Shown: one piece after another, positions 35,225 through 47,590 of the stretch
How positions within the stretch are numbered: the stretch's first letter is position 1
Layout of the letters: each line of letters starts with the position of its first letter
DNA from: Lactuca virosa
Taxonomy: Eukaryota; Streptophyta; Magnoliopsida; Asterales; Asteraceae
Assembly (NCBI GenBank): GCA_928212115.1
Contig: CAKMRJ010005634.1
Location: forward strand, 128,463,660 to 128,527,659
Reading direction: 5' to 3'
DNA length: 64,000 nucleotides
The notes under the pieces: generated by a model
The model's database searches: none
Seen by the model: only the letters and a program-made list of their open reading frames with translations
Told to the model about the DNA's origin: nothing
Program-made: the position numbers and the translations under genes

Positions 35225-36722
35225 GTTGGTATCAGAGCATTGGTTTAAGCGAACTAGGAATAAGGATTTATTTCTAGACTTAAACTTATAATGCTAAGCG
35301 ATGATCGTGAGGAGTGTGTCTAATATATTTTAGGAAGTACACATGAATAGACACGGGCACTAGCTCATTTAGGGAAGATGTCTAAATTGCTTTTATGTGC
35401 TAAATGATTGGTGATGCTTTATTATGCTATCGTTTGATCAGATCTATGGTCAGTTGCCGACCGCATCTGGAAACTTTATGTGTTCAGATTTCTAAACGTT
35501 TAATTACGATATTAGAACTGACATGTAATTTTTCGAAGTAATAAGGAGGAATACGCGTCTAAACCTTCCTCTATCTATATTCTCGTCTCGATACACCAAA
35601 CGACTGCTTTGGTGTGTAGAACATCATGGTGAAGACTCGTAGTGAATTAAGTAAATGGAGGAAATGAGAAGGCTTACGATATTGAATGGTACATATCGAA
35701 AGATATCGTAAGAGTGATATCTTGCCTTTAGAACGTGTCTAAGAAATAATATGTCTAGTACGGGAGAAGTACACTTTCGATTAGCAGAAAGAAAGATTTT
35801 TGGTATAATCCATGAAGTTATCCCATCGTCTGACATTTCCATCAGCAACCGATTTGAAGCAGAGTTGATGATTGAAGATGCGCATGGAAGAAGTCGTAAT
35901 AGAGTCTAGGGAAAATTATATGATTGTTTGGACACATTTGTATGTGTTAAAATTGTTTTTGTGATAATGACTTGGAGAACTGCAAGACAATACTTGGGAC
36001 GAGTATGAGTAGGTGTGAAAGGTAGTAGAGGCCTATACTACCGGAAGCACAGGACTCACGCTTGGATCAGGGAAAGTCACACGGTTACCAAGGAACTAGT
36101 AATTGATCTCGTTTTATTCAAGTATGTCGTTACCATCGTTTCGGCAATGACTAAGAAGATGATTGTTATTCCGACCCTAGTGGTCATATCAAATTGAGTC
36201 CGATTACGCTGAGTATGTTATGTGATTCAGAGAATCAAGTTCGATGTAGCATCTGACTTAATACGGAAGATTGAAATAAAAAGAGATCAGTAGAGGTATC
36301 GCGAAAAGTTGCTTGTAGCTAGAAATTTTACCTTTTAAGATGAGATTAGAACATGAACGAAAGTATAGTCTGTTCTGGAAGACTGTAAGAGACCTGAGTC
36401 TAAGCGTTGCAACATACGATGATAGGTCATTAGAATATGACACATCGTTCCATTGTAGTAAAAAAAACTTATCTTAAGTTCGCATCCAGTGAGGATCGGG
36501 ATTGTGACTTGAAGGTCATAATTTGGATTCTAACGGTGAGATAAGGAGCAAGTGCAAGATCGAGCACCGCCTGCAGTCGAGAAGTCCAAGAATTAGATAC
36601 TCATTCGAAGGAACATAGAAGTTACGATTATTACCTAGGATAAAGAGATAATGTACGGAGTCATTATACAGCCCTGTTTCGTTGATGATTCCGGGACGTA
36701 ATCATCCTAAGGAGGAGATAAT
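35225..36722 (+). other. G plus-strand internal region, non-coding
   Basis: 1.5 kb with a primer site TGGTATCAGAGC at 35227-35238 and a polypurine tract before 36723. Short open frames (e.g. 36015-36197) are shared with the minus copy at 41252-41434 but show no known domain. The region is far shorter than gag-pol, so the element is non-autonomous. Confidence 0.75.
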
Positions 36723-39128
36723 TATAACGCCCGTAGATTCGGGCTAGTCAATTTAGAGACGATAAGCGTCAAAAATGACTTTTTAATAGCAGATTATTTA
36801 GAATGAATAATCTTAACGAAGTCATATTATATGTTACAAGGGTTCCGTACATATAAAGAACGCCGAAATCCGAGTTATAACGAAGAAGTTATGGCTCGTC
36901 GAAGTTTTTCGGCAAAACCGGCACGACACCGGGAGACGTAAATAGTGAATTTACGATGGAGGACTTTTTAGCCTTAGAAAACTAAACAAAAGTTGTAGTA
37001 TACGTTAAACCGAGAACATACAAAAAAAGAACGCCCAAATCTGACTTCGTATGAGTAAGTTATGAATTTTCTAAGATTTGGCTTAGCAGTGCACAGCCCG
37101 AAACTCGAATTTTAGATCGAGCGGTTTTTGGCCTACGCGACCTAAATGAGAATTTAAGATATCATTAATAGGAACTCAACGGTAAAAAGACAGACGAAAA
37201 CAGAGTCCGTATGTAGAAGTTATGAATTTTACGCGGACATTTAACAATATAATCTCCTCGTACTGTTAAATTGAAGATCGGTCGAGAATTAGCCGACGGA
37301 GTCAAAATGAAAGTTGTAGATCTTATTTTTACCTACGCGTGGATTAAAATAACATCAAAAACGGAGGTCGTATGTGAAAGTTACGGAATTTAGAAGTCGG
37401 AAGTGTGCTGTGCGAAAATGGGTGATGTGGCACAATCTTGGCCATTGTTTTCTCCCCAAGTCTTGCCACTAGATGGTGACATGTAGCACCAAGTTCAGCC
37501 ATTTTTCACCCAATAAATAGAACCTCTTCCACCCTCATTTTCTTCACACCTTTCCAGTTCTTTCTTCTCTTTACTCTCTCTCTAGAACCTCTCTCTAGCC
37601 CCGAAACCCCCCGAAAAGCCTAGGGAACCTCCCTAGCACGAGGCGGAAGCCCCAGAGTGCTCGAAGGCTCCGAGAAGAAGAGATTTTCGGCTCGGGAACG
37701 CTGCTCCGAGCAAAGCCCGGTTTTCTATAAAACCCGCTGTAAGTGAGCTACGCCTATGCTATTTTTAATATAGCTTTTATTTAATTATAGTAACGTTATT
37801 AGGAACTTAAAATAAGTACTTGGGCTACTATTATGGGTTATATAACTATTGTTTAACGCATATATAATAGTAATAATAGCTAGACTATTAATTAGTCTCG
37901 GCGAATAATAGACTAAACTCTACTGGTAATAATACTAGGTTTCATCGAAGGAAATTATTTTTTTTAAGAAGCGAAGCGCTGTCTGAGTTCGGAATCACCA
38001 CATTTTCAAGTGAGTGCATAGTTACTTTCATCTTACACATAGATATGAAGTATTTTATATAAATTACGTGTTATGTGTGCATATTATCTATATATTTGCT
38101 ATCTATGTTGGATGAACGATTTTATACATGTTTTAAATGATTTAAACTGTATATGTATTTTATATCTACAAAATATGTTGGGTAAAACATGGGTATATGT
38201 AATAGTTGCTGTGTGATAAAATAAAATAATGAGAGACCTCGATGTTATTGATAATGTAGTCATCTAGCGGAGTATAGATGACGACCACGGACTATTCTAG
38301 ACAGTCTAGTGGAACACTAGCAGGCTCGTAACTTGTTGGTGTTTTTGAACTACGTATTCACTAGGTATTTTTGAACTAAGTGTTCACCATATGTTTTGAA
38401 CTAAGTGTTCACCATACGTTTTGAACTACGTGTTCACCATATGTTTTGAACTACGTGTTCACCAGATGTTTTGAACTGCATGTCTACCAGATGTACCCTG
38501 TTGTATAAACCCTGGCGACTATACGACTTAGTGTCTGTTGCATAAACCCTGGCGACTATGAGACTTAGTGCCTAAACCCTGGCGACTATGCGACTTAGTG
38601 CCTGTTGAGTAAACCCTAGCAATGATGGATTTCGTGTCGATTCCTTAGGATGATCCTTAGGAGTGAATGAACGAGGAATAGCTGAATCTTAGGGTAGATC
38701 CTTAAGAGTAAAGAAGATAATGGGGATGGGTAATTGGGTTGATTGTTTGATGTTTAACATAATAATTATATTATTGTGGGTTGAAAACCCTATGTACTCA
38801 CCACGTTTCCCAACCTGACCCACTCAAGCTTATTTGTATCACAGGTGTCGATATGAAGCTACTTTACACCGAGGGATTTAAAAGAGATGTAGCTCACTAG
38901 TGTAAATGAATGTAAGATATGTTTATGCTTATGTTTCTGTATTGACGATGACATCCCAAATGTTTTAAAATGGATAAAAATACATTTCTTTGGAAATGCT
39001 TTGATAACGTATTTATCATGTTTTTCTGAGAACAAATTCCGCAACGTTTTTATTAAAAGAGGTACTCTGATTTTTATAAAGCATAAACAAAGTCGGTCTT
39101 TTCTGGCCGTGAAAATGGGGATGTCACA
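36723..39128 (+). repeat. G plus-strand LTR 2
   Basis: 2406 bp. The first bases read TATAACGCCC, i.e. the TG end mutated to TA. Ends GATGTCACA at 39128, directly followed by minus-strand LTR sequence. Confidence 0.88.
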
Positions 39129-40684
39129 AAACATGTATAAAATTGTTCATCCAGCATAGGTAGCAAATATACAGATAAAATTCACACATAGCACGTAATT
39201 TATATTAAATACTTCATATATATGTGTAAGATGAAAGTAACTATGCACTCACCTGATAAGGTGGTGACTCCGTACTCGGACAACGTTTCGTTTACTTAAA
39301 ACAACTTCTTTCGACAAAACTAGTATCATTACCACTAGAGTTTTGTCTAAGGTTCGACGAGACTAATTAATAGTCTAGCTATTATTACTATTATATAAGC
39401 ATTAAACAATACTCTTCACCTACTATGTACAGACAGGGGCCAGACATAAAACACCGGAGGGCAGGACCATTTTGGCATATAGCATTTCTGAAATCCAACA
39501 ACCCTATGCGGCCCTTTAAACCAGATTCCCCGTACCGCGAGTAGAAAAAAAATGATATTATAACGACACTTATACAACCCATAATAATAACTCAAATAGT
39601 TATTATAAGGTCCTAATAACATTACTATATTGAAACATAAGTTATACAAAAGATAGGGTAGGCGTAGCTCACTTACAGCGGGCTTTTCTCAAAACTGGGC
39701 ACCGCCGAAGCAGAGTTTCTGAGCCGAAGGCTCTTCTTTTCGGAGCCGTCGGGCGCTTCGGGGCTTCCGCCTCGTGCTAGGGGGTTCCCTAGGCTTTTTG
39801 GGAGGGTTTTAGGGCTTAGAGAGATGTTCTAGAGAGAGAGGAAGAAGTTGGAAGGTGTGAGGAATGAAGGGAACTCGGCACCTCTATTTATAGGCTTCCT
39901 GGAACGTCACCACGTCATGGTGCCTCTCACCATGTCGTGGTGTTGCGTAGGCTCTAAGGTTTCGCCTGGTGCTGTCACGTGGCATCGCACACAGGGTGGA
40001 AATCAGCCGATTTTCAAAAATTTATAACTTTCGTATAAAAGCTCCATTTTCGACGTTATTTATATCCACGCGTAGGTAAAAATAAGATCTACAACTTTGA
40101 TTTTTACTCCGTCGGCTAATTCTCGACCGATCTTAAATTTAACAGTACGAGGAGATTATAATGTTAAATGACCGCGAAGAATTCGTAACTCCTTCATATG
40201 GACTCCGTTTTCATCTGTCTTTTTACCGTTGAGTTCCTATTAATGAGATATTCAACTCTCATTTAGGTAGCATAGGCCAAAAACCGCTCGAACTAAAATT
40301 CGAGTTTCGGGCCGTGCACTGCTATGCCGAATCTTAGAAAATTCATAACTTCCTCATACGAAGTCAGATTTGGGCGTTCTTTTTATGGACGTTCTCGGTT
40401 TAACGTATTATACGACTTTCATTTAGATTATTAATGCCAAAAATTCATCTATCTTCAATTCACTATTTTACGATTCCTGCTGTCGTGTCGGTTTTTCCAT
40501 AAAACTTCGACGGGTCATAACTTCTTCGTTATAACTCGAATTTCGGCGTTCTTTATATGTACGGAACCCTTGTAACATATACTACCACTTGGAAAAGATT
40601 AATCTTCTAAATAATCTTCCATCAAAAACTCATTTTTGATGCTTATTGTCTCTAAATTGTCTAGCCCGGATCTGCGGGCGTTAC
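39129..40684 (-). repeat. G minus-strand left LTR, truncated
   Basis: Matches 43224-44759 of the right minus LTR. The first 975 or so bases are missing except for the nine at 32792-32800. TATA box on the complement at about 39890-39899 and a tandem pair of CACCACG/CGTGGTG dyads at 39908-39942. Confidence 0.85.
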
Positions 40685-42239
40685 AATTATCTCCCCCTTA
40701 GGATGATTACGTCCCGGAATCATCAACGAGACAGGACTTGTATAATGACTCCATACGTTATATCTTCATCCTAGGTAATAACTGTAACTTCTATGTTGCT
40801 TCGAACGAGTATCTAACTCTTGGACTTCTTGACTGCAGGCGGTGCTCGATCTCGCTCTATCTCATGTTGGACAATTAATCATGACCTTCGATTCACAATA
40901 CCGATCCTTACTGGAGACTCCTTCTTCTTATTAACAAACTTAAGATAAGTTCTTTGATTTCCACAATAGACCGATGGGTCACGTTCTATTGACCTCTCAT
41001 CGTATGTTGCAACGCTTAGACTCAGGTCTCTTAGAGTCAAATTTCGGAATGGAATGTACTTTCCTTCATGTTCTAATGTGATATAATCACATTTCGACAT
41101 GTAGAATTTCTAGCTACCAACTTCTTTAACAATGAGCGTGATACTTCTATTGATCGCTTCGATTATCTTTCACTTCAATCTTCTGGTTTAAGTCAGATGC
41201 TACATCGAACTTGGTTCTCTGAACCACGTAACATACTCATCGTAGTCGGACTCAAATTGATATGACCACTAGGGTCAGAATAACAATCATCTTAATAGTC
41301 ATTACCGAAACAATGGTAATGACATACATGAACAAAATGGAATTAACTACTAGCTTCTTGGTAACCTTGTGACTTTCCCTGATCCAAGCGTGAGTCCTGT
41401 GCTTCCGGTAGTATAGGCCTCTACTACCATCCACACCTACTCATACTCGTCCCAAGTATTGTCTCGCAGTTTTTTCCAAGTTATTATTACAAAAACAATT
41501 TTAACACATACAAATGTGTCCAAATAATCATAAAATTTTCCCTAGACTCTACTAGGACTCCTTCCATGCGTATCTTTAATCATCAACTCTTCTTCTACTT
41601 GGTTGGTGGTGGAAACGCCAGACGATGGGATAACTTCGGGAATTACACCAATCGTTCCTTCATTCCACCAATCGAAGGCGTACTTCAGACGTACCGTACT
41701 CTTCTAAACACACTGTTATTTTACCAGACATATTCTAAAGGCAAGATACCACTCTTACGATATCTTCCGATAGGTGTCATTCACTATCATAAGCCTTTTC
41801 ATTTCCTCTATTTACTCAATTTGATACGAGCCTTCACCATGACGTTACATTCACAGAAGCATGCGTTCAGTGCATCGAGACGAGAATATAGATAGAGAAA
41901 TTTAGACGCGTATTCCTCCTTATTACTCCAAAAAGTTACATGCCAGTTCAAATATCGTAATTAAACGTTTAGAAATCTGAACACATAAAATTTCCAGATT
42001 CGGTCGGTAACAGACCATAGATCCGATCAGACGATAGCATCATAAAGCATCACAAATCATTTAACACATAAATGCAATTTAGGCATCTTCCCTGAATAAG
42101 CAAGTGCTCGTGTCTATTCAGGTGTACTTCCTAAAATATATTAGACACACTCCTCACGATCATCGCTTAGCATTCTAAGTTTAAGTCTAGAAATAAATCC
42201 AAATTCCTAGTTCGCTTAAACTAATGCTTTGATACCAAC
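40685..42239 (-). other. G minus-strand internal region, non-coding
   Basis: 1.55 kb, the diverged counterpart of 35225-36722. Complement reads primer site TTGGTATCAAAGC at 42227-42239 and a polypurine tract CCTAAGGGGGAGATAAT at 40685-40701. No gag or pol domain seen. Confidence 0.75.
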
Positions 42240-44759
42240 TGTGACATCCCCATTTTCTCGGCCAGAAAAGACCGATTTTTTTTGTTTATGCTTTATTTAA
42301 ATATCAGAGTATCATTTTGAAGAAATGTGTTGCGGAATTTGTTCCCAGAAAAACATGATAAATACATTATCAAAGCATTTCCGAAGAAATGTATTTTTAT
42401 TCATTTTAAAATATTGGGATGTCATCATAAATACACAAACATAAACATAAACAGAACTTACATTCATTATCACTAGTGATATATATCTCCTTAATCCCTC
42501 AGTGTAATGTAACCTCATATTGACACCTGTGATACAAATAAACTGAGTGGGTCAGGTTGGGAAACGTGGTGAGTACATAGTGTTTTCAACCCACAATAAT
42601 ATAATTATTATGTTTAATCATCAAACAATTAACCCAATTACCCATCCCCATTATCTTCTTTACTCTTAAGGATTTACCCTAAGAATCATCTATTCCTCGT
42701 ACATTCATTCCTACGGATTATCCTAAGGAATAGGCACGAAGTCCATCATTTCCAATGATACAGCTGTCAATAATATCTATTAAGCATAGCTGCCAGTATA
42801 TCGTTTAGGCGCAGCTGCCAGAATTATGACATTCTCTATTAGGCGCAGCTGCCGGTATTGTCCTTCGGGCACAGCTGCAAGGGTTATCTGGTTTATTGAC
42901 AGTATCATTTTCGAGAGTCCACTTGCAATACATGTCAATGGGTTTTTAGAGTACACTAGTGAACACATCGTTCACAACACATACAGGTTGCGAGTCTGCT
43001 AGTGTTCCACTGGACTGTCTAGAATAGTCCGTGGTTGTCATCCATACTCTGCTAGATGATAGGGCCAACATTTGGGTACAATGGTCCTCACATCGTCCAC
43101 CTCTCACCCTCACCTCATGGTCTATTTCACCACTCACCTCATCATCCGACTCATATTTCATCTACCCATGTTTACCCAACATATTTTATAGATATAAAAT
43201 ATATATACAGTTTAAATCATTTAAAACATGTATAAAATTGTTCATCCAGCATAGATAGCAAGTATACAGATAAAATTCACACATAGCACGTAATTTATAT
43301 TAAATACTTCATATATATGTGTAAGATGAAAGTAACTATGCACTCACCTGATAAGGTGGTGACTCGGTACTCGGACATCGCTTCGTTTACTTAAAACAAC
43401 TTCTTTCGACAAAACCTAGTATCATTACCACTAGAGTTTAGTCTAAGGTTCAATGAGACTAATTAATAGTCTAGCTATTATTACTATTATATAAGCATTA
43501 AAAAATACTATTCGCCTACTATGTACAGACAGGGGCCAGACATAAAACACCGTAGGGCAGGACCATTTTGGCATATAACATTTCTGAAATCCAACAACCC
43601 TATACGGCCCTTTAAACCAGATTCCCCATACCGCGAGTAGAAAAAAAATGATATTATAACGACACTTATATAACCCATAATAATAGCTCAAATAATTATT
43701 ATAAGGTCCTAATAACATTACTATATTGAAACATAAGTTATATTAAAGATAGGGTAGGCGTAGCTCACTTACAGCGGGTTTTTCTCAAAACCGGGCACCG
43801 CCGAAGCAGAGTTTCTGAGCCGAAGACTCTTCTTTTCGGAGCCGTCGGGCGCTCCGGGGCTTCCGCCTCGTGCTAGGGGGTTCCCTAGGCTTTTTGGGGG
43901 GTTTAGGGCTTAAAGAGATGTTCTAGAGAGAGAGGAAGAAGTTGGAAGGTGTCAGGAATGAAGGGAACTCGGCACCTCTATTTATAGGCTTCCTGGAACG
44001 TCACCACGTCGTGGTGTTGCGTAGGCTCTAAGGTTTCGCCTGGTGCGTCACGTGGCATCGCACATAGGGTGGAAATCAGCCGATTTTCAAAAATTCATAA
44101 CTTTCTCATACGAGCTCCGTTTTCGACGTTCTTTATATCCACACATAGGTTAAAATAAGATCTACAACTTTCATTTTGACTCCAACAACTAATTCTCGAC
44201 CGATCTTAAATTTAACAGTACGAGGAGATTAGACTGTTAAATCACCACAAAGAATTCGTAACTCCTTCATACGGACTACGTTTTCGTCTGTCTTTTTTCC
44301 ATTGAGTTCCTATTAATGAGATCTTCAACTCTCATTTAGGTCGCGTAGGCCAAAAAATGCTCGAACTAAAATTCGAGTCTCGGGTCGTGCACTACTATAC
44401 CGAATCTTAGAAAATTCATAACTTCCTCATACGAAGTTAGATTTGGGCGTTCTTTTTATGGACGTTCTCGGTTTAACATATTCTACGACTTTCGTTTAGA
44501 TTACTAAGGCCAAAAAGTCATCTATCGTAAATTCACTATTTTACGATTCCCGCTGCCGTGTCGGTTTTGCCATAAAACTTCGACGGGTCATAACTTCTTC
44601 GTTATAACTTGGATTTCGGCGTTCTTTATATGTACGGAAACCTTGTAACATATACTACCACTTGGAAAAGATTAATCCATATAAATAATGTTCCATAAAA
44701 AACTCATTTTTGATGCTTATTGTCTATAAATTGACTAGCTCTGATCTGCGGGCGTAACA
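42240..44759 (-). repeat. G minus-strand right LTR
   Basis: 2520 bp, TGTGACATCCCC...GCGTAACA. It has one CACCACGTCGTGGTG dyad at 44002-44016 where the left copy has two. Confidence 0.88.
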
Positions 44760-44764
44760 AGTTG

Positions 44765-45158
44765 GCAATCAAAGAAACAAACATGTGTTTCGATTTCCAC
44801 AGCAACAGGAGAATATGTTGTTGCTGCAGCTTGCACTTCTCAAAACATATGGATTCAAAGTCAGCTGCGTGATTATGCAATCAACATGAAGAAAATTCCA
44901 TTGTATTGTGACTCACAAAGCGCCATACGCATTTGTCACAATACTGTGCAACATTCGAAAACTAAACACATTGCTCTTCGCTATCACTTTATAAAAGATC
45001 ACGTTGAAGATGGCAACATTGAAGTACATTTTGTAAAGACAACATATTAGCTTGCTGCTATCTTTACAAAACCATTGGATGAGAAAATTTTTGTAAGGAT
45101 ACTGACAGATTTGGGAATGATCGATGCAAATTCTGTTCCATCAATAATTCCGTTATAA
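44765..45158 (+). pseudogene. pol: SIRE-like element A, piece 3: RNase H end
   Basis: Continues the RNase H domain cut at 32791. Motifs are SWQSKKQ, the A-x-A-x-C-T-S segment, YCDSQSAIR with the catalytic Asp, HSKTKHIALRYHFI and an IFTKPLD end, all typical of SIRE-lineage Copia. A TAG at 45048-45050 replaces Gln (CAG), another C-to-T type change. The frame stops at TAA 45156-45158. RNase H removes the RNA template during reverse transcription. Confidence 0.88.
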
Positions 45159-45716
45159 AGAAAAGCCAAAGTGACGAATAAATGTCGATTCATAGGTTAC
45201 TGTTCACCATTCAGCGTTCGACATGCTTCGCTTTCGACATTCCTCTGAATGGTTTAACTCAATATTCGTTACTTCTTTCAAGCGTAGGGTCGATATATTC
45301 AGTTCTTTTGTCGACATGTTTCATTTCGCGAGTTTGGTACATTTTTTTGTTTTGTTATTTTCTATTAAAAATCAAAAACTTCAAAAAGATTTTCTTATTT
45401 TTGTCTTTTTCATTCAAAAAGATTTTCTTATCCACTTGGGGCTTCAAACAGTTTGATTGATGTGACGGTTGGCTTGCTATACGATTTTCAAGGCAAAAAG
45501 TGATCATCACTTTTCAGACGTGGCTAACTTTACAGCTATAGGCCCAGTTTTCATGGTGCCACGTAGATAACAGTGAATCCTTACCACTTCAAATTCAAAT
45601 TGGGATTTATAAAAAGGGCTTTTGGGGTTTCATTACAGTTTTACGCACTCCAAAGATTCCCAAATTATATTGCCCATATACTCTCAGTTTTCTTCAAGCT
45701 TTTCAAAACCCAAACA
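45159..45716 (+). other. A, spacer between pol and post-pol ORF
   Basis: 558 bases, T-rich, no domain. The end (about 45590-45716) reads like a short leader before the next ATG. Open frames at 45182-45460 are hydrophobic, Phe-rich and overlapping, and are judged chance. Confidence 0.6.
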
Positions 45717-47223
45717 ATGGCAGCCAAGAATGTTACTGTTGATCCCTCACAAACAACTGAAGATGTGACTTCTCAACCCATCATGAAGATTCAAAGTACC
45801 AATTATCATGTTCAATCTGAAGTTATTCAATACCCTGAAGGTTTACAAATTCTTATTGTTGCTCTACAACATTCTATATTATCCACGGCAATGTTCAACT
45901 CTTTCTCTGTGTCATTAGCTTGGTTGTCTCTTGCTGGTTCTACGGTGGATTATAGCAAGAATATAAAAGTGGTTACGTTGGCCAAATGACGAATGACTAG
46001 AAGTTCAAGTTAGCTAAAAAGCTTTTCCTCAGATACTGAATATCCTAAATGTTGAACCTTTTTATAAGGTAACCAATGAACAATTGCTTTATATGTTCAA
46101 CGAGATGGGCTATCAACCGATTCGTACCAAGATAATTGATTTCAAAAATTCTTATTTACCTTGTATCTGGAATTTTTTGTTTAGCATTTATCTTCGCTGC
46201 TTGACGGGTCGAAGCGTGGGGTTAGATAAAGCTCGATTGGAAGTTTATGCTTTGGTGGCAGATATTTACTATGATTTATCAGTGGATTATGCAACTCAAC
46301 TATGGGATGAGTTTGTGAAGAGTATCGGAAACACGGATGTTGTCTATGGACTTTCGTGTGCTCGTTACTGGAGCTTGATTTTACAATATGCTTATGAGAA
46401 GGAAGGTATTCAAGTGTCTGTGGATGAACCGACAGCTGAATTCTCTTTGTACCATTATCCAAATACAGTCGAAGATGATCCAGATATGTTTCCATATGTT
46501 GCTCGTATCCCAAATGCGATGCTTAGAAAGGTTGATCCTATAAATCCTATGAACCCATAGCTGAATTCGCTTTGTACCATTACCAAAGTCTATTGAAGGA
46601 CCTTCGAAGAAGCGAAGAGGATCAAAGAAAGATGATCAGGCTAGTCCTTCGAAACCGAGTCAAGAACCAATTGCAACGGTTGTTAAGTCTACTCCTAAGA
46701 AAGCAGTCAATGCTAAAAAACCTTCCAAGAAAGTTTCTAAGCCAATTGTTGACGAAACCACTTTCCCTGCTAAGGAGATCGTACCCTCGAAGTCTTGTGT
46801 ATTGAAAAGGTTGAAAAGATGGCTTAAGAACCTCGTCATTCACCAGAACGGTCTAGCAGTTTTTTACCTAAGGGAGTCGCTCAAAAGATTATCCGTAAGC
46901 CACAACTCAACATAAAAGGGGTTGTCATTCGCGAAATACCAACTCATGTATCTCCGACATCGAAAAAGAGGAGATCTGAAGATATGGCAAAGCATATTTC
47001 CAAGAAGAAAAAGAAGCAACAAGTTGTTGAGGATTCGTTTGATGATGAAGTTTTACTTGAATCACAAATTCATGAAGTTAATATGAGAAGTCTTTCACCT
47101 TTGAGGGATTCTCTAATCAAGTCAAATTTCGAGGAGAATGGAAATCATGATGGCTCTGTGAAAACATTTGATGTGAGAACACCCTTTAATCAAGGTGAAC
47201 ATACCTCAAAATCTGCTCCTTAG
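45717..47223 (+). pseudogene. A post-pol ORF (SIRE-type extra gene), broken
   Basis: An ATG at 45717 (MAAKNVTVDP start) opens a frame to 45989. After frameshifts it is readable at 46084-46560 (a Trp/Tyr-rich helical region with IWNFLF, YLRCLTGRSVGLDKARLEVYA, ARYWSLI) and later in basic Lys/Ser-rich stretches at 46572-46805 and 46984-47223. The position after RNase H and before the 3' LTR is that of the env-like gene of some sireviruses. I see no signal peptide or membrane segment, so an envelope role is not supported. Similar proteins are, from memory, common and unnamed in Asteraceae genomes. The 3' half is cut at 47249 by element E, which carries the complementary half of a related gene. 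Confidence 0.6.
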
Positions 47224-47249
47224 TAGACAGTTGTCATACCACCCGAAAT

Positions 47250-47555
47250 TGTTAGGAATAAATTCCTTAAAGATCGATTAGATTCTTAAACAAGTAAAGA
47301 AAACAAAACGACAATGGATCAAGCTTTGCTTAATGATTAAAAGATCACGCCTTACAAGAGCTCGACAAAGAACTTCTACTATAGAGGCGTGATTAGGGTT
47401 ACAGAGATAGAAAAATCAAAAGCGTACTAAATGAGATGCATGCATGCACCTTAAATACTCTAACCCTAATAATTAATACTGGTTGGACAGGCCCAATACC
47501 GGGTTACAAAACAGTACACAAAATAGCCCAATAAGACGCAACACAATACCCAACA
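47250..47555 (-). repeat. E 3' LTR, 306 bp
   Basis: Complement starts TGTTGGGTATTG and ends CCTAACA, nearly inverted ends. Complement of 47556-47566 is AAAGGGGGAAT, the polypurine tract. Short LTRs of this size next to a post-pol ORF fit a Copia element. The partner LTR is not in the window. Confidence 0.7.
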
Positions 47556-47590
47556 ATTCCCCCTTTGCGTCAGTTGAGGCGAGAGATGCT

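Larger units (their letters stand above)
32792..44759. mobile_element. composite insertion G of non-autonomous Gypsy units in opposite orientations
   Basis: It interrupts RNase H of A. The flanks are AGCTG (32787-32791) and AGTTG (44760-44764), a near-identical 5-bp duplication with one change. The outer ends, TGTGACATC at 32792 and GCGTAACA at 44759, are the two ends of a minus-strand LTR. Between them lie, in order, a plus-strand truncated internal region (32797-32961), LTR (32962-35224), internal region (35225-36722), LTR (36723-39128), then a truncated minus-strand LTR (39129-40684), internal region (40685-42239) and full LTR (42240-44759). No gag or pol domain is visible. Most likely a minus-strand element inserted first, and its left LTR was later invaded or replaced by an inverted relative. 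Confidence 0.8.

Noticed and set aside
36015..36197. 60-codon frame shared between the plus and minus G internals (41252-41434)
   Set aside because: Similar in both copies only by common descent. No knuckle, protease or other motif, and too short to claim as gag. Kept as a possible relic only.
41566..41895. 109-codon plus-strand frame in G, considered as a captured gene
   Set aside because: Lies antisense in the minus-strand internal region; the inverted counterpart at about 35600-35850 does not keep the frame.
45182..45460. Two overlapping Phe-rich frames after A pol, considered as a membrane protein
   Set aside because: T-rich DNA gives Phe and Leu in all frames; the two frames overlap and neither has a conserved start or family.
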